Notes: generated from the sequence alone by a model not told the origin. Positions 1 through 11,275 are shown, counted from the stretch's first letter. The stretch is DNA of 64,000 nt from Sycon ciliatum (GCF_964019385.1 NC_088654.1:22013047-22077046); one strand, 5' to 3'. Numbers and translations are program-made.

Positions 1-2502
1 TATGGTGAACTCAAATTCAGACAAAAATTCCAGCCAGCGAGCCACAATCGCCGGTGGATTTTTGAAATTAGCCAAGTGTTCTAGAGAACGATGGTCAGTA
101 CGAATCACAAATTGTTTACCAAGCAGGTAGCAACGAAAATGTCGCACAGCCCATACCAAACCCAACAATTCCTTTTTCGTGGATGCGTACCGTGTTTCTG
201 TATCGGCCAGAAGTCGACTAGCATACGCTATCGGCCGTTCCAGACCTTCCTGAACCTGAGACAGCACTGCTCCTAACCCTAGTCCACTAGCATCTACGTC
301 TACCAGAAATGGTGATGCATCTTGTCCAAACCTGGGGTAAGCTAGTACTGGGGCGGTTGTCAACACTGTCTTCAGATTCAGGAAAGCGGATTCACAGTCA
401 GGAGTCCACAAAAACACTTGGCCAGTTTTCGTCAGGCTATACAAGGGGCGGGCAATGGTGGCAAAATCCTGGGCAAACCGCCTATAATACCCACAGAATC
501 CCAAGAAACCACGCACTTCACCAACTGCTTCAGGGGTAGGCCAGTTTCTGACTTTCTCGATCTTACCCGGATCGGTCCTAACCCCCTCCCGGGTAACAAT
601 GTGGCCCAGGAACTCAACACTGGTGCGGAACAAGAAACACTTACTGGGCTTCAACCGTAAATCTGCCTTCAAGAGGCGGTCAAAGACCAACTGCAATCGG
701 AGCAAATGCTCCTCGAACGTGCTTCCAAATACAATGATGTCGTCAATGTAAATTAAACAAATCTGCCATTGAAGGCCACTTAACACTACTGACATCATGC
801 GCTGAAAGGAACTAGGCCCATTACACACCCCGAATGGTAGTACATTGAACTCAAAGTGTCCATCTGGGGTCGCAAAGGCGGTCTTCTCCCTATCCCTTGG
901 GGCCATAGGCATCTGATGATAACCCGAGCACAAATCCAGAGTTGAAAAATACGCAGCCCCTCCCAAGGAATCCAAGGTGTCATCGATTCTTGGGAGAGGA
1001 TACGGATCCTTCACAGTCACACTATTTAAGCGGCGGTAATCCACACAAAAGCGAATACTCCCATCCTTCTTAGTGACTAATACCACGGGTGAAGCCCAGG
1101 GGCTGGTGGAGGGTTCAACTACCCCCTGATCTATCATTTTGTCCACCAGTTCCCTTGCCTCCTCTCTTTTAGCGTGCGGTAGGCGGCGCACCGGCTGGCG
1201 AATTGGAGCCGCTTGCTTGGTGTCAATTCGGTGTTCCAGTACCGTGGTCCTGCCTAACTCTTTACTACTCATAGCAAACACAGAGCGGTATTTGGAGATG
1301 AGGTCCTTAGCTTTCAGAATTTCCGTGTCACTGAGATCGGTGTCTTCAACATTCAATGTGTCCCAAAGTGGTTTATCTGGCGGATGTTCTTCCCAACCCG
1401 ACGAGCATGGCAATTGATCTTCCCAAACAGAAGATTCGTCACATACCTGTTCAATCTCACACACTTTGGCTATCTCCAGTTTTCGTGACAATTTAACTTC
1501 ACGGTCTGAATTGTTAAGGACTCTCACTCCAAACTCCCCGGCAGGCAAGGAAACTAGTGAACACGCTATATTGATGTCATGCGAGTCTGACAGACCAGGG
1601 AGACCCTCCACTAATGCTACGTGTACTGGTTTTACTGCGTGACCGTATCGTTTAAGTTTGGCCGGAACGATCATCTCATGCTTGCTCGGGATCGTCACTT
1701 TAGATTTCAGTTTCAACACTCCATAATCCGAACCCACAGTACTGATTGAGGCGGGGGAGGTAGAGAAGAACATTCGCCCTTGTCCCGAAGAAATTGTGCA
1801 AGGAATATGGGATAATACGTCCCGGCCAACAATACAATCACGTGGCAACCCCTTAACAATTCTTACCCGGTGCCAACAGGTTGCATCTCCGAGTTCCAAC
1901 TGAACAATTGCTGATGCCACGGCTTCCAGTGGTTGTCCGTTGGCGCCAATCAACTTCGGGCCTTGGTCAGAGGTTTCCTTTTCCAGCTCCTTAGGTAGGC
2001 GGTCGGCAAAATCCTCTGACAACAACGTAGCGGCGGATCCTGTATCAATCAGAGCGTCCACTGGACATCCATTCACCGCTCCAGGCACCAACATGTCCGT
2101 ACGCTCGCTCCCACATTCATCCAAACAAGACAGAACACAAGGATTAGGCAACTGATAATCGTTACAAACAGGTTCTTCTACCAGGACCTCTGGTGTCCGG
2201 ACCCCCTCAACAACAGCAGAACATGTTTGAGCCCTCCAATTTTCCGAAACGGCAGGACCCATTGGAGCCCTCCAATTCTCGGAGGTACTAGATCCCTTAG
2301 TGGACCCCTTTGATCTACAAGTAATACGATGGGTTATTGCACCTAACGCCCTGGTCTGCTCTGCTGTCAATCCCCGGGGGCGGATCCCGTGCTGAGGGCC
2401 TGGGGGTTTCTTTACTTGACCGACATCACTACCCCGTGTGCCGGTCACTGGAAGTTTCCCTGGCGGTTTCCCCTGTTTGAGGGTACATTTCTCCAAACCC
2501 GG
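1..2502 (-). CDS. pol: Ty3/gypsy Pol polyprotein (protease, RT, RNase H start), partial
   Basis: This frame is open from just inside the gag 3' end to the window edge without a stop. In order it encodes an aspartic protease with DTGS (plus positions 2035-2046), the RT fingers with SPWASPVVLVTKKDGS and FCVDYRRLN (about 1027-1110), the palm with YIDD (739-750), and the RNase H opening FLVDVDASGLGLGAVLSQ (about 253-312). The product copies element RNA into DNA inside Gag particles, and the protease cuts the polyprotein. The frame has no usable ATG at its beginning and overlaps gag by 58 nt in the -1 frame, so it is probably made as a Gag-Pol fusion by -1 ribosomal frameshifting. The usual CCHC zinc knuckle is not seen before the protease. 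Integrase is outside the window. Confidence 0.93.
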
Positions 2503-3692
2503 TTACTTCCCCCCGGCCCCTCACGGTCATTTCTCCCAAATGGGGGAACAGAAGGCACGTTCGGTCTGACAGCTAACAATTTATCAAGTTTCTCTGTCAT
2601 CAATTTCATTTCCGATTCCATATCGGTCAGTCTACGCTGCACGGATGGCGGACAGGGGGACACAGGAGCACTGGCCGCGGCTACTAACTGCATGTTTAGA
2701 GCTTCATGTGATTCTTGATGGACAGCGGTCAAATCCGTACCGTCCCATACCCTCTCTAGATGCAAAGCATACTCCAGGGCCTCATCCACATTAAAGGTTG
2801 GGTTCTCTAATACCCGTAATCGCAAATTGGAGGGAGAAAGCCCATCAATGAATTGGTCCCTCAACAATTCCCCCTGATTGTCTGCAGTCATCGTGGGATA
2901 AGCTCGCACCACCAACCGTCTTAAATCATCACAATAACAGGCTAGTGGTTCCCCAGTCTGGCGGCGTCTGCTCTTAAATTGAGCTTTGAGCTGACGTCCA
3001 TTACCAATGGGGGCAAATCGGCGACCCATTTCTTCAAGTAGCCTCGGCCAGTCCCTCCTATGTCCTAAGGGAAGGGTGGTATAAAATCGTTGAGCCGCCC
3101 CCCTTAGTCTGACCCCTAGAAACTGTGCCCGTACTGCCTCAGTCCACCCATTTATGTTTGCACATTCCTCGAAATACAGGTTATACTCTTCCCAATCACC
3201 CTCACCGTTAAAAGCCTCTGGCATGATGAGCGGCCGATTGGGTTGGACATCCCCTCCATACCCGCCGAAGTAGGCGGCAGGGTGCCCTGGGAGCACTGGC
3301 ATCGGAGCCGGTTGAGCCGCGACACCTGGAAGAGGACCTGGAGGAGCTAGCACGGCAGCAAGAGGAGCGGCAGCAGCAGCAGCAGGAGCGGCAGCAGCAG
3401 CAGGAGCGGCAGCAGCAGCAGGAGCGGCAGCAGCAGCAGGAGCGGCAGCAGCAGCAGGGGCGGCAGCAACAGCAGGAGCAGCAGCAGCAGCAGGAGCGGC
3501 AGCAGCAGCAGGAGCGGCAGCAGCAGCAGGAGCGGCAGCAGCAGCAGGAGCAGCAGCAGCACCAGGAGGAGCAGCAACAGCAGCAGCACCAGCAGGAGCC
3601 GGAGCTCTTCCGGCGACGGGACCACCGGCAACAGCAGGTTGCGGGGCAGCCGCCGCGGCAGCCATTTGGGCACGTGTTCCTCTCTGTGCCAT
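2445..3692 (-). CDS. gag: Ty3/gypsy Gag with long Ala/Pro repeat
   Basis: A 415-residue structural protein that would form the retrotransposon particle. After the start MAQRGTRAQ comes a low-complexity stretch of AAAPA-type repeats (plus about 3350-3650), then a retrotransposon Gag (capsid-like) domain. That domain carries PEAFNGEGDWEEYNLYFEE, a QFLGVRLRGAAQRFY motif and FKSRRRQTGEPLACYCDDL. A short helical, probably coiled segment (MESEMKLMTEKLDKLL) follows, then an Arg/Gly/Asn-rich tail. There is no CCHC knuckle; the basic tail may bind RNA instead. The frame stays open upstream to an ATG at 3830. I prefer the start at 3692 because a pyrimidine-rich tract ending in CTTCTAG lies 1 nt before it, like a 3' splice site, and the upstream extension is Phe-rich and unlike Gag. 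Confidence 0.88.
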   Translation of the reverse strand: MAQRGTRAQMAAAAAAPQPAVAGGPVAGRAPAPAGAAAVAAPPGAAAAPAAAAAPAAAAAPAAAAAPAAAAAPAVAAAPAAAAAPAAAAAPAAAAAPAAAAAPAAAAAAPLAAVLAPPGPLPGVAAQPAPMPVLPGHPAAYFGGYGGDVQPNRPLIMPEAFNGEGDWEEYNLYFEECANINGWTEAVRAQFLGVRLRGAAQRFYTTLPLGHRRDWPRLLEEMGRRFAPIGNGRQLKAQFKSRRRQTGEPLACYCDDLRRLVVRAYPTMTADNQGELLRDQFIDGLSPSNLRLRVLENPTFNVDEALEYALHLERVWDGTDLTAVHQESHEALNMQLVAAASAPVSPCPPSVQRRLTDMESEMKLMTEKLDKLLAVRPNVPSVPPFGRNDREGPGGSNRVWRNVPSNRGNRQGNFQ

Positions 3693-3693
3693 T

Positions 3694-4133
3694 CTAGAAG
3701 CAAAAGAGAACAAGAAAAAATAGCAAAAGAAGAAGAAACGGACGGAGAGCCAACACCAAAGAACCGAAAACACTACCACTCGGTGGAACGAAACTGGCAA
3801 CTGAGGACGATTTCCAGCTCGCTCCACCATTTTACCAGAACCCGATGCATTGTGTTACCGTACGAACATACAGCACAACAATCCCTTATCCAATACCAGG
3901 TACGATGCAATCGATTGTACCCGGCGGCACCCTCAGGGTCGTTGCGCCGCATGCGGCGGCGCGTACTCCCATACCGGGAATGCTGCACCATTCCACGAGT
4001 TGTACGTTCCGTCATAATCGCTCATCATAGGAATGCCATACCCAACAAAAAATAAATAAAGAAATGGCCAAAGAAAGGAAACAAGTCACCAAATATGAAC
4101 ACGACAACCATTCACGCAGGCATGGGTACTCAC
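3694..4133 (-). other. Probable intron in the retrotransposon leader
   Basis: On the minus strand a strong donor (TCG then GTGAGT, plus 4133-4128) and a strong acceptor (a long T/C tract ending in CTTCTAG, plus 3694) bound 440 nt between the leader ORF and the gag ATG. Removing it would place the gag start immediately after the junction. This rests on splice-site consensus only. Confidence 0.5.
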
Positions 4134-4157
4134 CGACCTGGCTGAGGTTCGTGACGG

Positions 4158-4631
4158 TCAATCCTGATCTTCGAACCTCAGCCAGTTTCCCTCGGTCCGA
4201 CGGAAGTATTCGTCCAGGGACATGTCCGTCGTGGACCAGTCTTGCAGGTCCTCCAGGCCAGAGTCGACGGCCGAGGTGTCGACGGACCGAGGGGCCGGGG
4301 TGACCACCATTTCGCCACTGCCGTTGTTGTGCTGCTGTCGTCTTTGTTGCTTCTTTTTCGCCCGGAGTTGGAGCACACGCTCCCAGTTACGCCGTTGGCG
4401 AGATGGCGAGGCGTGTTTCTTTTGTTTGGTTCGGGCGGCGGTGTCCCGAACCGCCCGGGACCGTGGTGACTTGTCGGCGTTCCGCCGTCTCTTGAAACTT
4501 TTAAATTTTCTAAGAGCCCGTCGGTCATCACAGTTACGATGCGGGGCGGCGGCGTTCCGTGCCGCCCGTAGTTGCACCGTCAGGGTGTGACGGGTCCCTA
4601 CAGTACTGAGGACAACAGACACAAAGCACAC
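4158..4631 (-). CDS. Small basic leader ORF of the gypsy element, unknown function
   Basis: This 157-codon open frame has an ATG 14 nt after the primer-binding-site-like sequence, between LTR and gag. The predicted protein has a hydrophobic start (MCFVSVVLSTVGTRHTL), a strongly basic middle (KSFKRRRNADK, RQRRNWERVLQLRAKKKQQRR) and an acidic end (SVDTSAVDSGLEDLQDW). I recognise no family. The basic stretch could bind nucleic acid or be a nuclear-import signal. Its stop lies before the predicted leader donor, so it is not simply a 5' exon of gag. It may be a real accessory protein, a regulatory upstream ORF, or chance in a GC-rich leader. Confidence 0.4.
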   Translation of the reverse strand: MCFVSVVLSTVGTRHTLTVQLRAARNAAAPHRNCDDRRALRKFKSFKRRRNADKSPRSRAVRDTAARTKQKKHASPSRQRRNWERVLQLRAKKKQQRRQQHNNGSGEMVVTPAPRSVDTSAVDSGLEDLQDWSTTDMSLDEYFRRTEGNWLRFEDQD

Positions 4632-4644
4632 AATAGTATCGCAT

Positions 4645-4660
4645 CCTGTTCACTGCGCCA
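4645..4660 (-). promoter_or_regulatory. Primer-binding site of the gypsy element
   Basis: Minus-strand TGGCGCAGTGAACAGG begins 2 nt after the LTR end. It starts with TGG, as expected for a site pairing with a tRNA 3' CCA end, and partly resembles tRNA-Lys-type sites. The tRNA cannot be named with certainty. Confidence 0.6.
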
Positions 4661-4662
4661 AA

Positions 4663-4912
4663 TGTCGTAGTCCGGCGGCCCGGAGTTAGGCCCCGGAGCC
4701 GCGGCACCAACATGACTAATCTACAACTATCCCATTACAGGCCGTGCAGTGGTGGCCGTAACTACAATTACATTATTCAACATACCGACACCACATACAC
4801 TCGCACATCAGACATATTTAGACATGTTCGGGTCACACCACACCTAGACATACACTCACTCGTCGCGCCATGCCCTCACATACACAGCACCCGCATTCAC
4901 ATACTTACACAC

Positions 4913-4951
<39 letters not shown>

Positions 4952-5366
4952 TATACTTTCACATCGAGACTCACATCTTGCGGTCAGACATAATATCAAA
5001 CGATACTTATCAAAACGAGAGGAGAGAAAGTCGTGACTTGCCGTAAAGACCAAGTTGCGAGAGAGAGAGAGAAAGAAGGAAAGTCAACGCAATAGTATCT
5101 AGTTGCGGCCATGGAAGTCCATGGCCACGAGATTGCTGGTCCCGCATGCACTAGCGTATTACCGTAATAAATATGTGTACGAAGAGCGGGAGCCATGTGG
5201 GGAAAATAACAGCGTAGACAACATAAGGGAGGCCTCATGTGAAGATATAAAATAAAGAAGATTATGAACCCGTTTACGGGAGATAGATAAATAATAAAAC
5301 AACTAAATAAGGCATACTTGTCCCGTAGAGGCCTAAAAGGCACGTGCCAATCGTATGGATACGACA
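4663..5366 (-). repeat. 5' LTR of the Ty3/gypsy element
   Basis: This 704-bp segment is bounded by short inverted ends TGTCGTA...TACGACA (plus orientation), in the expected position beside the primer-binding site. It contains a (CA)n tract at about 4916-4948. A second possible edge (AACGACA) ends at 5377. The partner LTR is outside the window, so the boundary cannot be confirmed by pairing. Confidence 0.7.
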
Positions 5367-7040
5367 TAAGAACGACATAGCACTTTTAGTGAGATTTTGC
5401 ATACAAATCCCCATCTAGTAGGGCGCATTCACCCAGTTTCGGTGGAAGTGCGCGGGGGTCGATTGGGAAAAAAGAAGGAAGAGAGCGTCGCAGCTTCCTC
5501 GGACCAAGACCAATCGACTCGGCACCCAGAAGACTACAACTGGTGAAAAATTTGATTTTAGGGTATACTTCCCCTTTAACTATTGCGAGTGGTTATATTG
5601 GAGTATGTTTTGTGCATTTCAAACAATGTCTAGGTGTAACAAAAATTTGCACACACGCCTGATTTGCAGCTCAGAGCAGCCATACTTAGAGTTTGCATGC
5701 ATCACCAGCATGATGGAAGTTCGGTCTTGTAAAAATACAATGGAAAATGTGTAGCAATGGTGCCATGTTTGACTGACCACTGTCGCGGCTTGTATTTACC
5801 GAAATTAGCATGCAATGCTCCATCCGGTCTGCTCAGTGCCAAAACTATAGCCGAGAAGTAGTGCTAGAATCTGGGTTACCTAGCTAAGCACGAGTTCATG
5901 CTTTAGTTATGCTGTATTATACCGGTATGTCAACCTTGAGAGCATTATCGGCATTATGCCTGGGCCAATTTATCAGCGGACACGATACGGATAATCCTCA
6001 AAATCGGCACGCAAATTAGCTGGCGTGGACGGTTTTGTCGCACACGTTTCCAACAAATTTGTATGTGCGTAGGTTGTCTGACCCCATCGACCGATTTTGT
6101 GTCTGTGTCGGAGCATCGGCCGGAAAATCGGCTTAGTGTGGGCTAGGCAAAACACCTTTCCAACAGCGGTAGTGAGTTAGGTACATGTATGTCCTGTGTG
6201 TTGCTTGTGTGTGTGTGTGTTTGTTCATTCCAGGGCACTGTTGCACATTTCATCATCATATCGTCCCCTCTAAAGGTGGGGCAAAACATTGCAGCAATCT
6301 TGAGTTGCGGCAGTGTTTTGCAAAAAAAGATGACAGGTGTTCCGTTCCATCCCAGGGCTTGTGGGTTAGTTGGGTTGGGGCAGGGTCAAGGAGGTCTGCT
6401 GGTGATTCCATGATAATTATTTCCAGTCAAAATATGGCTGGAAATACAGTTCCTTGCGCCAAACTAAAGGTGATGTGGAATTTTTTAGAGCGTACAGAAC
6501 GGATTGTTTGCTCACAGTTTTCAGTCAGCGAGGATATTAAATCATGAAGATGGGTTATGAAGAGGAAAAAAATGAAGTATACTGTTACCTCTCAATATTG
6601 GTGGGGGGGGGGCAGGGTAGATCACAGTCTAAAATGTTCGATATTGTGGTGATAGCCACCACACACAAGTGTGCCATCACAACATCGTAATAGGAGAACA
6701 TCGTAAGTACATGCTAGGGTTGTGTTACTGATTTTGCATCATATTTTATCCTCATTTTCTTGGCCCTAGAATATTGAATTGTTTCTGAATTAGTTCTATC
6801 TGCATGGCTGCTTTTCACCCACCCAGATTTCACCACACTGGCAAACATACTGCAGTACAACCAAGTAGTTCCTGGCTTGGACTGAAGAAGCAGCCAGATG
6901 ATGCGGGACAGTAACATCAACCCTTTCCATTCCTAACCATCACCACAATTACCCACCACATTTCACTTTCCTAATTCTAGAATTTTATTTATTCCCATTC
7001 TCACATTTCCATCTTTATCACAATTTCCATTTCTTTATCA
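5367..7040. other. Gene-free stretch, nothing recognised
   Basis: AT-rich unique-looking DNA with only short microsatellites (TG-rich near 6195-6222, a G run at 6601-6610). I see no conserved protein, structured RNA or paired repeat ends. Confidence 0.5.
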
Positions 7041-7109
7041 TTCTGCATGGGGAGGGCCGGCCTCTGCATGATGCATGAAAGGGGCAACTGCATGAGAAGG
7101 GTTGTCCTG

Positions 7110-7860
7110 GGTGCATGGGAGGGTTGGTCCTGGGTGCATGGGAGGGTTAGTCCTTGGTGCATGCAATGGGTTGGCCCTGGGTTAGCTGTAGGTATAGATC
7201 AGGGTCAGGTAAACCCTGTAGGTCATCTCTTCAACATCCAACGCTACGCTACGACCAGATCAAGGCGCGGCGGGCCCACCATCATTGTCTTTGGTAACTA
7301 TGTCGTTCTGTTTTGTACCCGGTGTATTATACCACACCATGTTGTGTTTGTAATCTTGTTCCCTTTTTGCATGGGTTGGAACCTCTTGTGTGCAATGGGT
7401 TGGTCCCTGGTGCATGTGGGGTGGTTCACCTTGGGTACAAGGGAGGGTTTGGTCCTTGGTGCATGCAATGGGTTGGCCCTGGGTAAGTTAGGTATAGATC
7501 AGGGTCAGGTAAACCCTGTAGGTCATCTCTTCAACATCCAGCGCTACGCTACGACCAGATCAAGGCGCGGCGGGCCCACCATCATTGTCTTTGGTAACTA
7601 TGTCGTTCTGTTTTGTACCCGGTGTATTGTACCACACCATGTTGTGTTTGTAACCTTGTTTCCCTTTTTGCATGGGTTGGAACCTCTTGTATACAATGGG
7701 TTGGTCCCTGGTGCATGTGGGTAGGTTTATCTCAGGTGCAAGGGAGGTTTTGTCCTGGATGCATGCAATGGGTTGATCCCTGGGTAAGTTAGGTATAGAT
7801 CAGGGTCAGGTAAACCCTGTAGGTCATCTCTTCAACATCCAACGCTACACCTGACGTCAT
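7110..7860. repeat. Tandem repeat of about 300 bp, three copies
   Basis: Three successive units share the block from GGTATAGATCAGGGTCAGGT through the CCAACGCTACGCTACGACC region, near 7190, 7490 and 7792. The first two are nearly identical over their length and the third is truncated after the core. An open frame of 225 codons runs across two units, but the peptide is itself a duplication and matches nothing I know. Confidence 0.85.
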
Positions 7861-8240
7861 CATCGCCTTTGGTTTGTATAGTTACTATGATGTAATTCTA
7901 GTGCATACCTGCAAATTTCCATTGCATAATGCATGACTCTGTCTAGTCTAGAGTGTTTCCATGCAGCAGTGGCCACATTAGGCCGTTGCTGTATGGCCAT
8001 ATGCTACTGAGCAATTGTCTCATGTTGTGCCTTTCACTCCCACCCAGCTAGGTTGCCTTGTGGTCTCGTCACACTCAAGCGGCCCCCGTGACGTCCAACA
8101 CCTGACAGCATGTAGCCAGTCGGTATGGTATAGTATGCAAGGTGCGTGTGCATGCTATTGTCCTGTCTGTGCAGTTCCCACATGTGATGCAAATCCCACC
8201 TTTGCTGCTTTTCAAGGGGATTCACGTACATTCAAGTAGT
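7861..8240. other. Gene-free stretch, nothing recognised
   Basis: No conserved coding pattern or repeat ends seen. Some wording (a CCATGCAGCAGTGGCCACATTAGG-like block near 7960) recurs degenerately near 8386, so this is probably older repeat-derived DNA. Confidence 0.4.
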
Positions 8241-8299
8241 TCAATCTTCCAATCCGGTGCATTCATATCTGTTATACCGAATATGTGGGAATGTTCCTA

Positions 8300-9500
8300 A
8301 TATGGATAGACAGTGAGGAGATAAGATAAGCAAGCAGCACTAAAAACCTGCAATTGGCATTGTCGTTGTGTAGTATCATACGTTTCCATGCACCAGTGGT
8401 CATGTGAGGCCACTGTTGCATGGGCATGTTCTACTGAGCATTGGTGTCATGCTTTGCTCACAACCACCCAGACAGGTCGCCATGGAGCCTTGCAGCATTG
8501 TATCAACTCTCAACTTCAGACACTCGACAGCGTGTGGCCAGTGGGTAATGTATACCTTGGCAAAAGGTGCGTCTGAGTTTTCTGTATGTTCGTGTGTGTG
8601 TGTGTGTGTGCACATGTATGTGTGTGTGTGTCTGCATACTGAATCACTGTGCACAGATTTCCTCTGAATTCACTAGACCTGGCAGAAATATGCACATGGG
8701 GGGGGGCTAGGATGTACTAGTATGTCAGAAATTCACTACCATCCCTCGACTAGGCACATCCACTTTTCTTGATTCAAGTTTACCGAGCATCCTGGAATGT
8801 GCTCAATATTTGGTGGGTAGTGGGGAGATGAGATAAGCAAACAGCAAAAAAGCTGCAATTGGCATTGTTTATATCATGTCTCCAGAATCCTGCTTGTGTT
8901 GAGGACCTTCCTTTTCTTGCTCTAACTACTGGAGTCTTTCAGTGGGGGGGGGGGGTAGTAGGTAGTGCCCATTTCCCACCGGACACTTCGCCCTAATCAG
9001 GCCCAGGTAATGCTTGCCCTACTCAGGGTTGGGGTAGGAGGGGCCGTGGAATGTAAATAATCCAACTTGGCTCATTCGTTATCTTGAATCAGGCTCCCAA
9101 AAATTTGGGGAAGGTGCTCAAAATTGGTGAGTGATGGGGAGGTGAGATAAGCAAACAGCAAAAAAGCTGCAATTGGCATTGTTTATATCATGTCTCCAGA
9201 CGCTTGCTTGTATTGGGTGCCTTCTTACTTACCCCGGTCCTTAGGGTCTCCCAGGGGTGGGGAATGCCTACTTACAACCTGATACTATGCATGAATCAAA
9301 CCTAGGTAAATATGCCAAGTTTTGGGGACATGTACATGTACATGTTTATAATACAATCACCCAACTAGGTGCATTCGCTGCCTTGCATCAGGCTACTGAG
9401 TTTGTTGGAATATGCTCAATATGGCTGGGCGATGGGGAGGTGAGATAAGCAAACAGCAAAAAAGCTGCAATTGGCATTGTTTATAATCATGTCTCCAGAA
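8300..9500. repeat. Degenerate tandem repeats with a conserved 60-bp core
   Basis: The core GAGATAAGCAAACAGCAAAA followed by AGCTGCAATTGGCATTG occurs near 8320 (divergent), 8830, 9140 and 9440. Spacings are about 500, 310 and 300 bp. The DNA between cores is also partly related (CTCAATATTTGGTGGGTAGTGGGG-like lead-ins). Confidence 0.75.
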
Positions 9501-9591
9501 GCTTGCTTATATTGGGTGTCTTGCTACTGGTTTCATTAGCCTGGCTCTGGCATGTGTGTTGCCAGTGTCCACTGTCATTGAAAACACAGTA

Positions 9592-9879
9592 CGGAGGATT
9601 AGCAAGACGAAATTCGCGTTCGCAAACATTTTTCAGTTCGCGAACTGGATTGCGAACTTTCGCATTTTTCGTTCGGAAAAGTAGTCGGAACACGAATCGC
9701 GGATTCGTGTCAGGGCAGTCATAAACTTACCACTCTGTATTGTCTGTACACAATGTACGACGTGTCAACGTCATGCATGTGTGAATTCTGTTTGCTAATC
9801 CTTCTCATAACGCGAATTCCGTCACTGAGTTCGACTTTCCTTGGAGAGCGAACGCGAATTTCGTCTTGCTAATCCTCCA
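9592..9879. mobile_element. MITE with TA target duplication (GGAGGATTAGCAAGACG ends)
   Basis: Terminal inverted repeats of about 32 bp, starting GGAGGATTAGCAAGACGAAA on both strands, enclose 288 bp. TA dinucleotides sit at 9590-9591 and 9880-9881. No coding capacity. The TA duplication suggests a Tc1/mariner-like mobiliser. Confidence 0.8.
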
Positions 9880-10557
9880 TAATATCACCCAATTCTGTAT
9901 GTAGCACTTAATTTTATATTCTCCCCAGCTCAAATTAGCTCTTGTGCTGTGTGGCTAATGCTTGTACCCTGCTGTGTTTCAATCCATGCATAAGGCACAT
10001 CGGCGCCGGCGTCAATATCAAAATCGTCACTGCTACCTACACCTAGACTGCCTATGCCATCCGGTTGCACCATCGCTAGGGATGGGGGAGGTCGACATAA
10101 GCCCCCATCCCAAATGCCTACAAGGTAAATATCCCTTGGAGCCATGCGCATCATATAATCTAGACGTGGCTGTAAAAATTCCGACGGTGGCATTGTCGTT
10201 TCCGTCCACGGCCTTGGCCATCAGCCTGTACTGAATAGCTATGCATGTATTTGTGCTGGATTTTAGGATTTACCCGTGTCAGTGTTGCTATTTGTAGAAT
10301 TCACGGCATGCTAGTAGACTATTATTGCGTTGTGACGGATATTGCTACTCGTAGAATTCATGGCATAGATGAACACGGGCATTACTACTCGTAGAAATCG
10401 TGGAATATTCGTAGCATATTGTGTTGTGACTGTATACACCGGCGGCATGATATTTTTGGACTGATTCGTATGTGGCCTTTGGGTTGATGTAGGTACATCT
10501 CTGTTGGAGCAAGGCCATCATGGAATCATCAGCACCTCCAGATTTGACTTAAAATGT
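9880..10557. other. Gene-free stretch, short dispersed repeats only
   Basis: Contains a loosely repeated motif (TACTCGTAGAATTC-like, 10290-10420, about three times). Nothing else recognised. Confidence 0.4.
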
Positions 10558-10680
10558 GTCGTGCCGTGATGGAAAAATGGCTCCAGTCTTGTGGCGTTGT
10601 CGAATTTTGGACTCAATTGTCATTCACGTTGTGTCCAAGACGGGAGCCATTTTCTGATCGGCACGATGCAAAGCCCTGAT
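10558..10680. repeat. Short imperfect inverted repeat
   Basis: About 30-bp arms (TCGTGCCG...ATGGCTCC.GTCTTG, and its complement near 10635-10670) enclose about 50 bp. It may be a decayed MITE or foldback. Target duplication not clear. Confidence 0.5.
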
Positions 10681-10901
10681 GGAACGGAACACCTGTCATC
10701 CGGGGAGATAGGAGGGGGGGGGGGAGAAAGGGATGGACAATAAACCTGAATTTCTCTTAGAATTAAGCAAAACATTTTCTGGTTTAGAAAAAACTGAAAA
10801 TTGGGGCAAACCTATGCCCAAATTTTTCAAAATGGTCCGCCATTTTGTTTGTGACGTCATCATACACTTTCAGATGGCTACATACATCTAGATGGACATC
10901 A

Positions 10902-11275
10902 TACTTGTAAATGCCCACCATACATTTGGATACTCACCATACATTTGGATGCCCACCATACATTTGGATACCCACCATACATTTGGATACCCACCATACA
11001 TTTGGATACCCACCATACATTTGGATACCCACCATACATTTGGATACCCACCATACATTGGGATACCCACCATACATTGGGATACCCACCATACATTGGG
11101 ATACCCACCATACATTGGGATACCCACCATACATTGGGATACTCACCATACATTTGGATACCCACCATACATTTGGATACCCACCATACATTTGGATACT
11201 CACCATACATTTGGATACCCACCATACATTTGGATACCCACCATACATTTGGATACTCACCATACATTTGGATAC
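10902..11275. repeat. 19-bp minisatellite, left block
   Basis: About 19 units of CCACCATACATTTGGATAC, with a run of units carrying TTGGGATAC in the middle. The unit lacks stops in several frames, which gives long Thr-Ile-His-Leu-Asp style reading frames on both strands; these are not genes. Confidence 0.95.

Larger units (their letters stand above)
1..5366 (-). mobile_element. Ty3/gypsy LTR retrotransposon, 5' part (cut by window edge)
   Basis: Read on the minus strand the order is LTR (5366-4663), a 2-nt spacer, a primer-binding-site-like stretch (4660-4645), leader, gag (3692-2445) and pol in the -1 frame (2502 to the edge). Protease DTGS, reverse transcriptase YIDD and the start of RNase H are all visible, with protease before RT and no integrase between them. 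Together with the gag type this places it in Ty3/gypsy (Metaviridae). The remaining RNase H, integrase and the 3' LTR must lie to the left of the window. No stop interrupts pol over 834 codons, so the copy looks young and possibly active. The target-site duplication cannot be checked because only one end is present. Confidence 0.93.

Noticed and set aside
3347-3703. Poly-Leu open frame on the minus strand
   Set aside because: A shifted frame of the GC(A/C) repeat that encodes the Ala/Pro tract of Gag.
3693-3830. Upstream ATG extension of gag to 3830
   Set aside because: The added residues are Phe/Leu-rich with no Gag character, and the region has the features of an intron end just before the ATG at 3692.
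7047-7724. 225-codon plus-strand frame as a gene
   Set aside because: It spans two copies of a non-coding 300-bp tandem repeat and has no known similarity.
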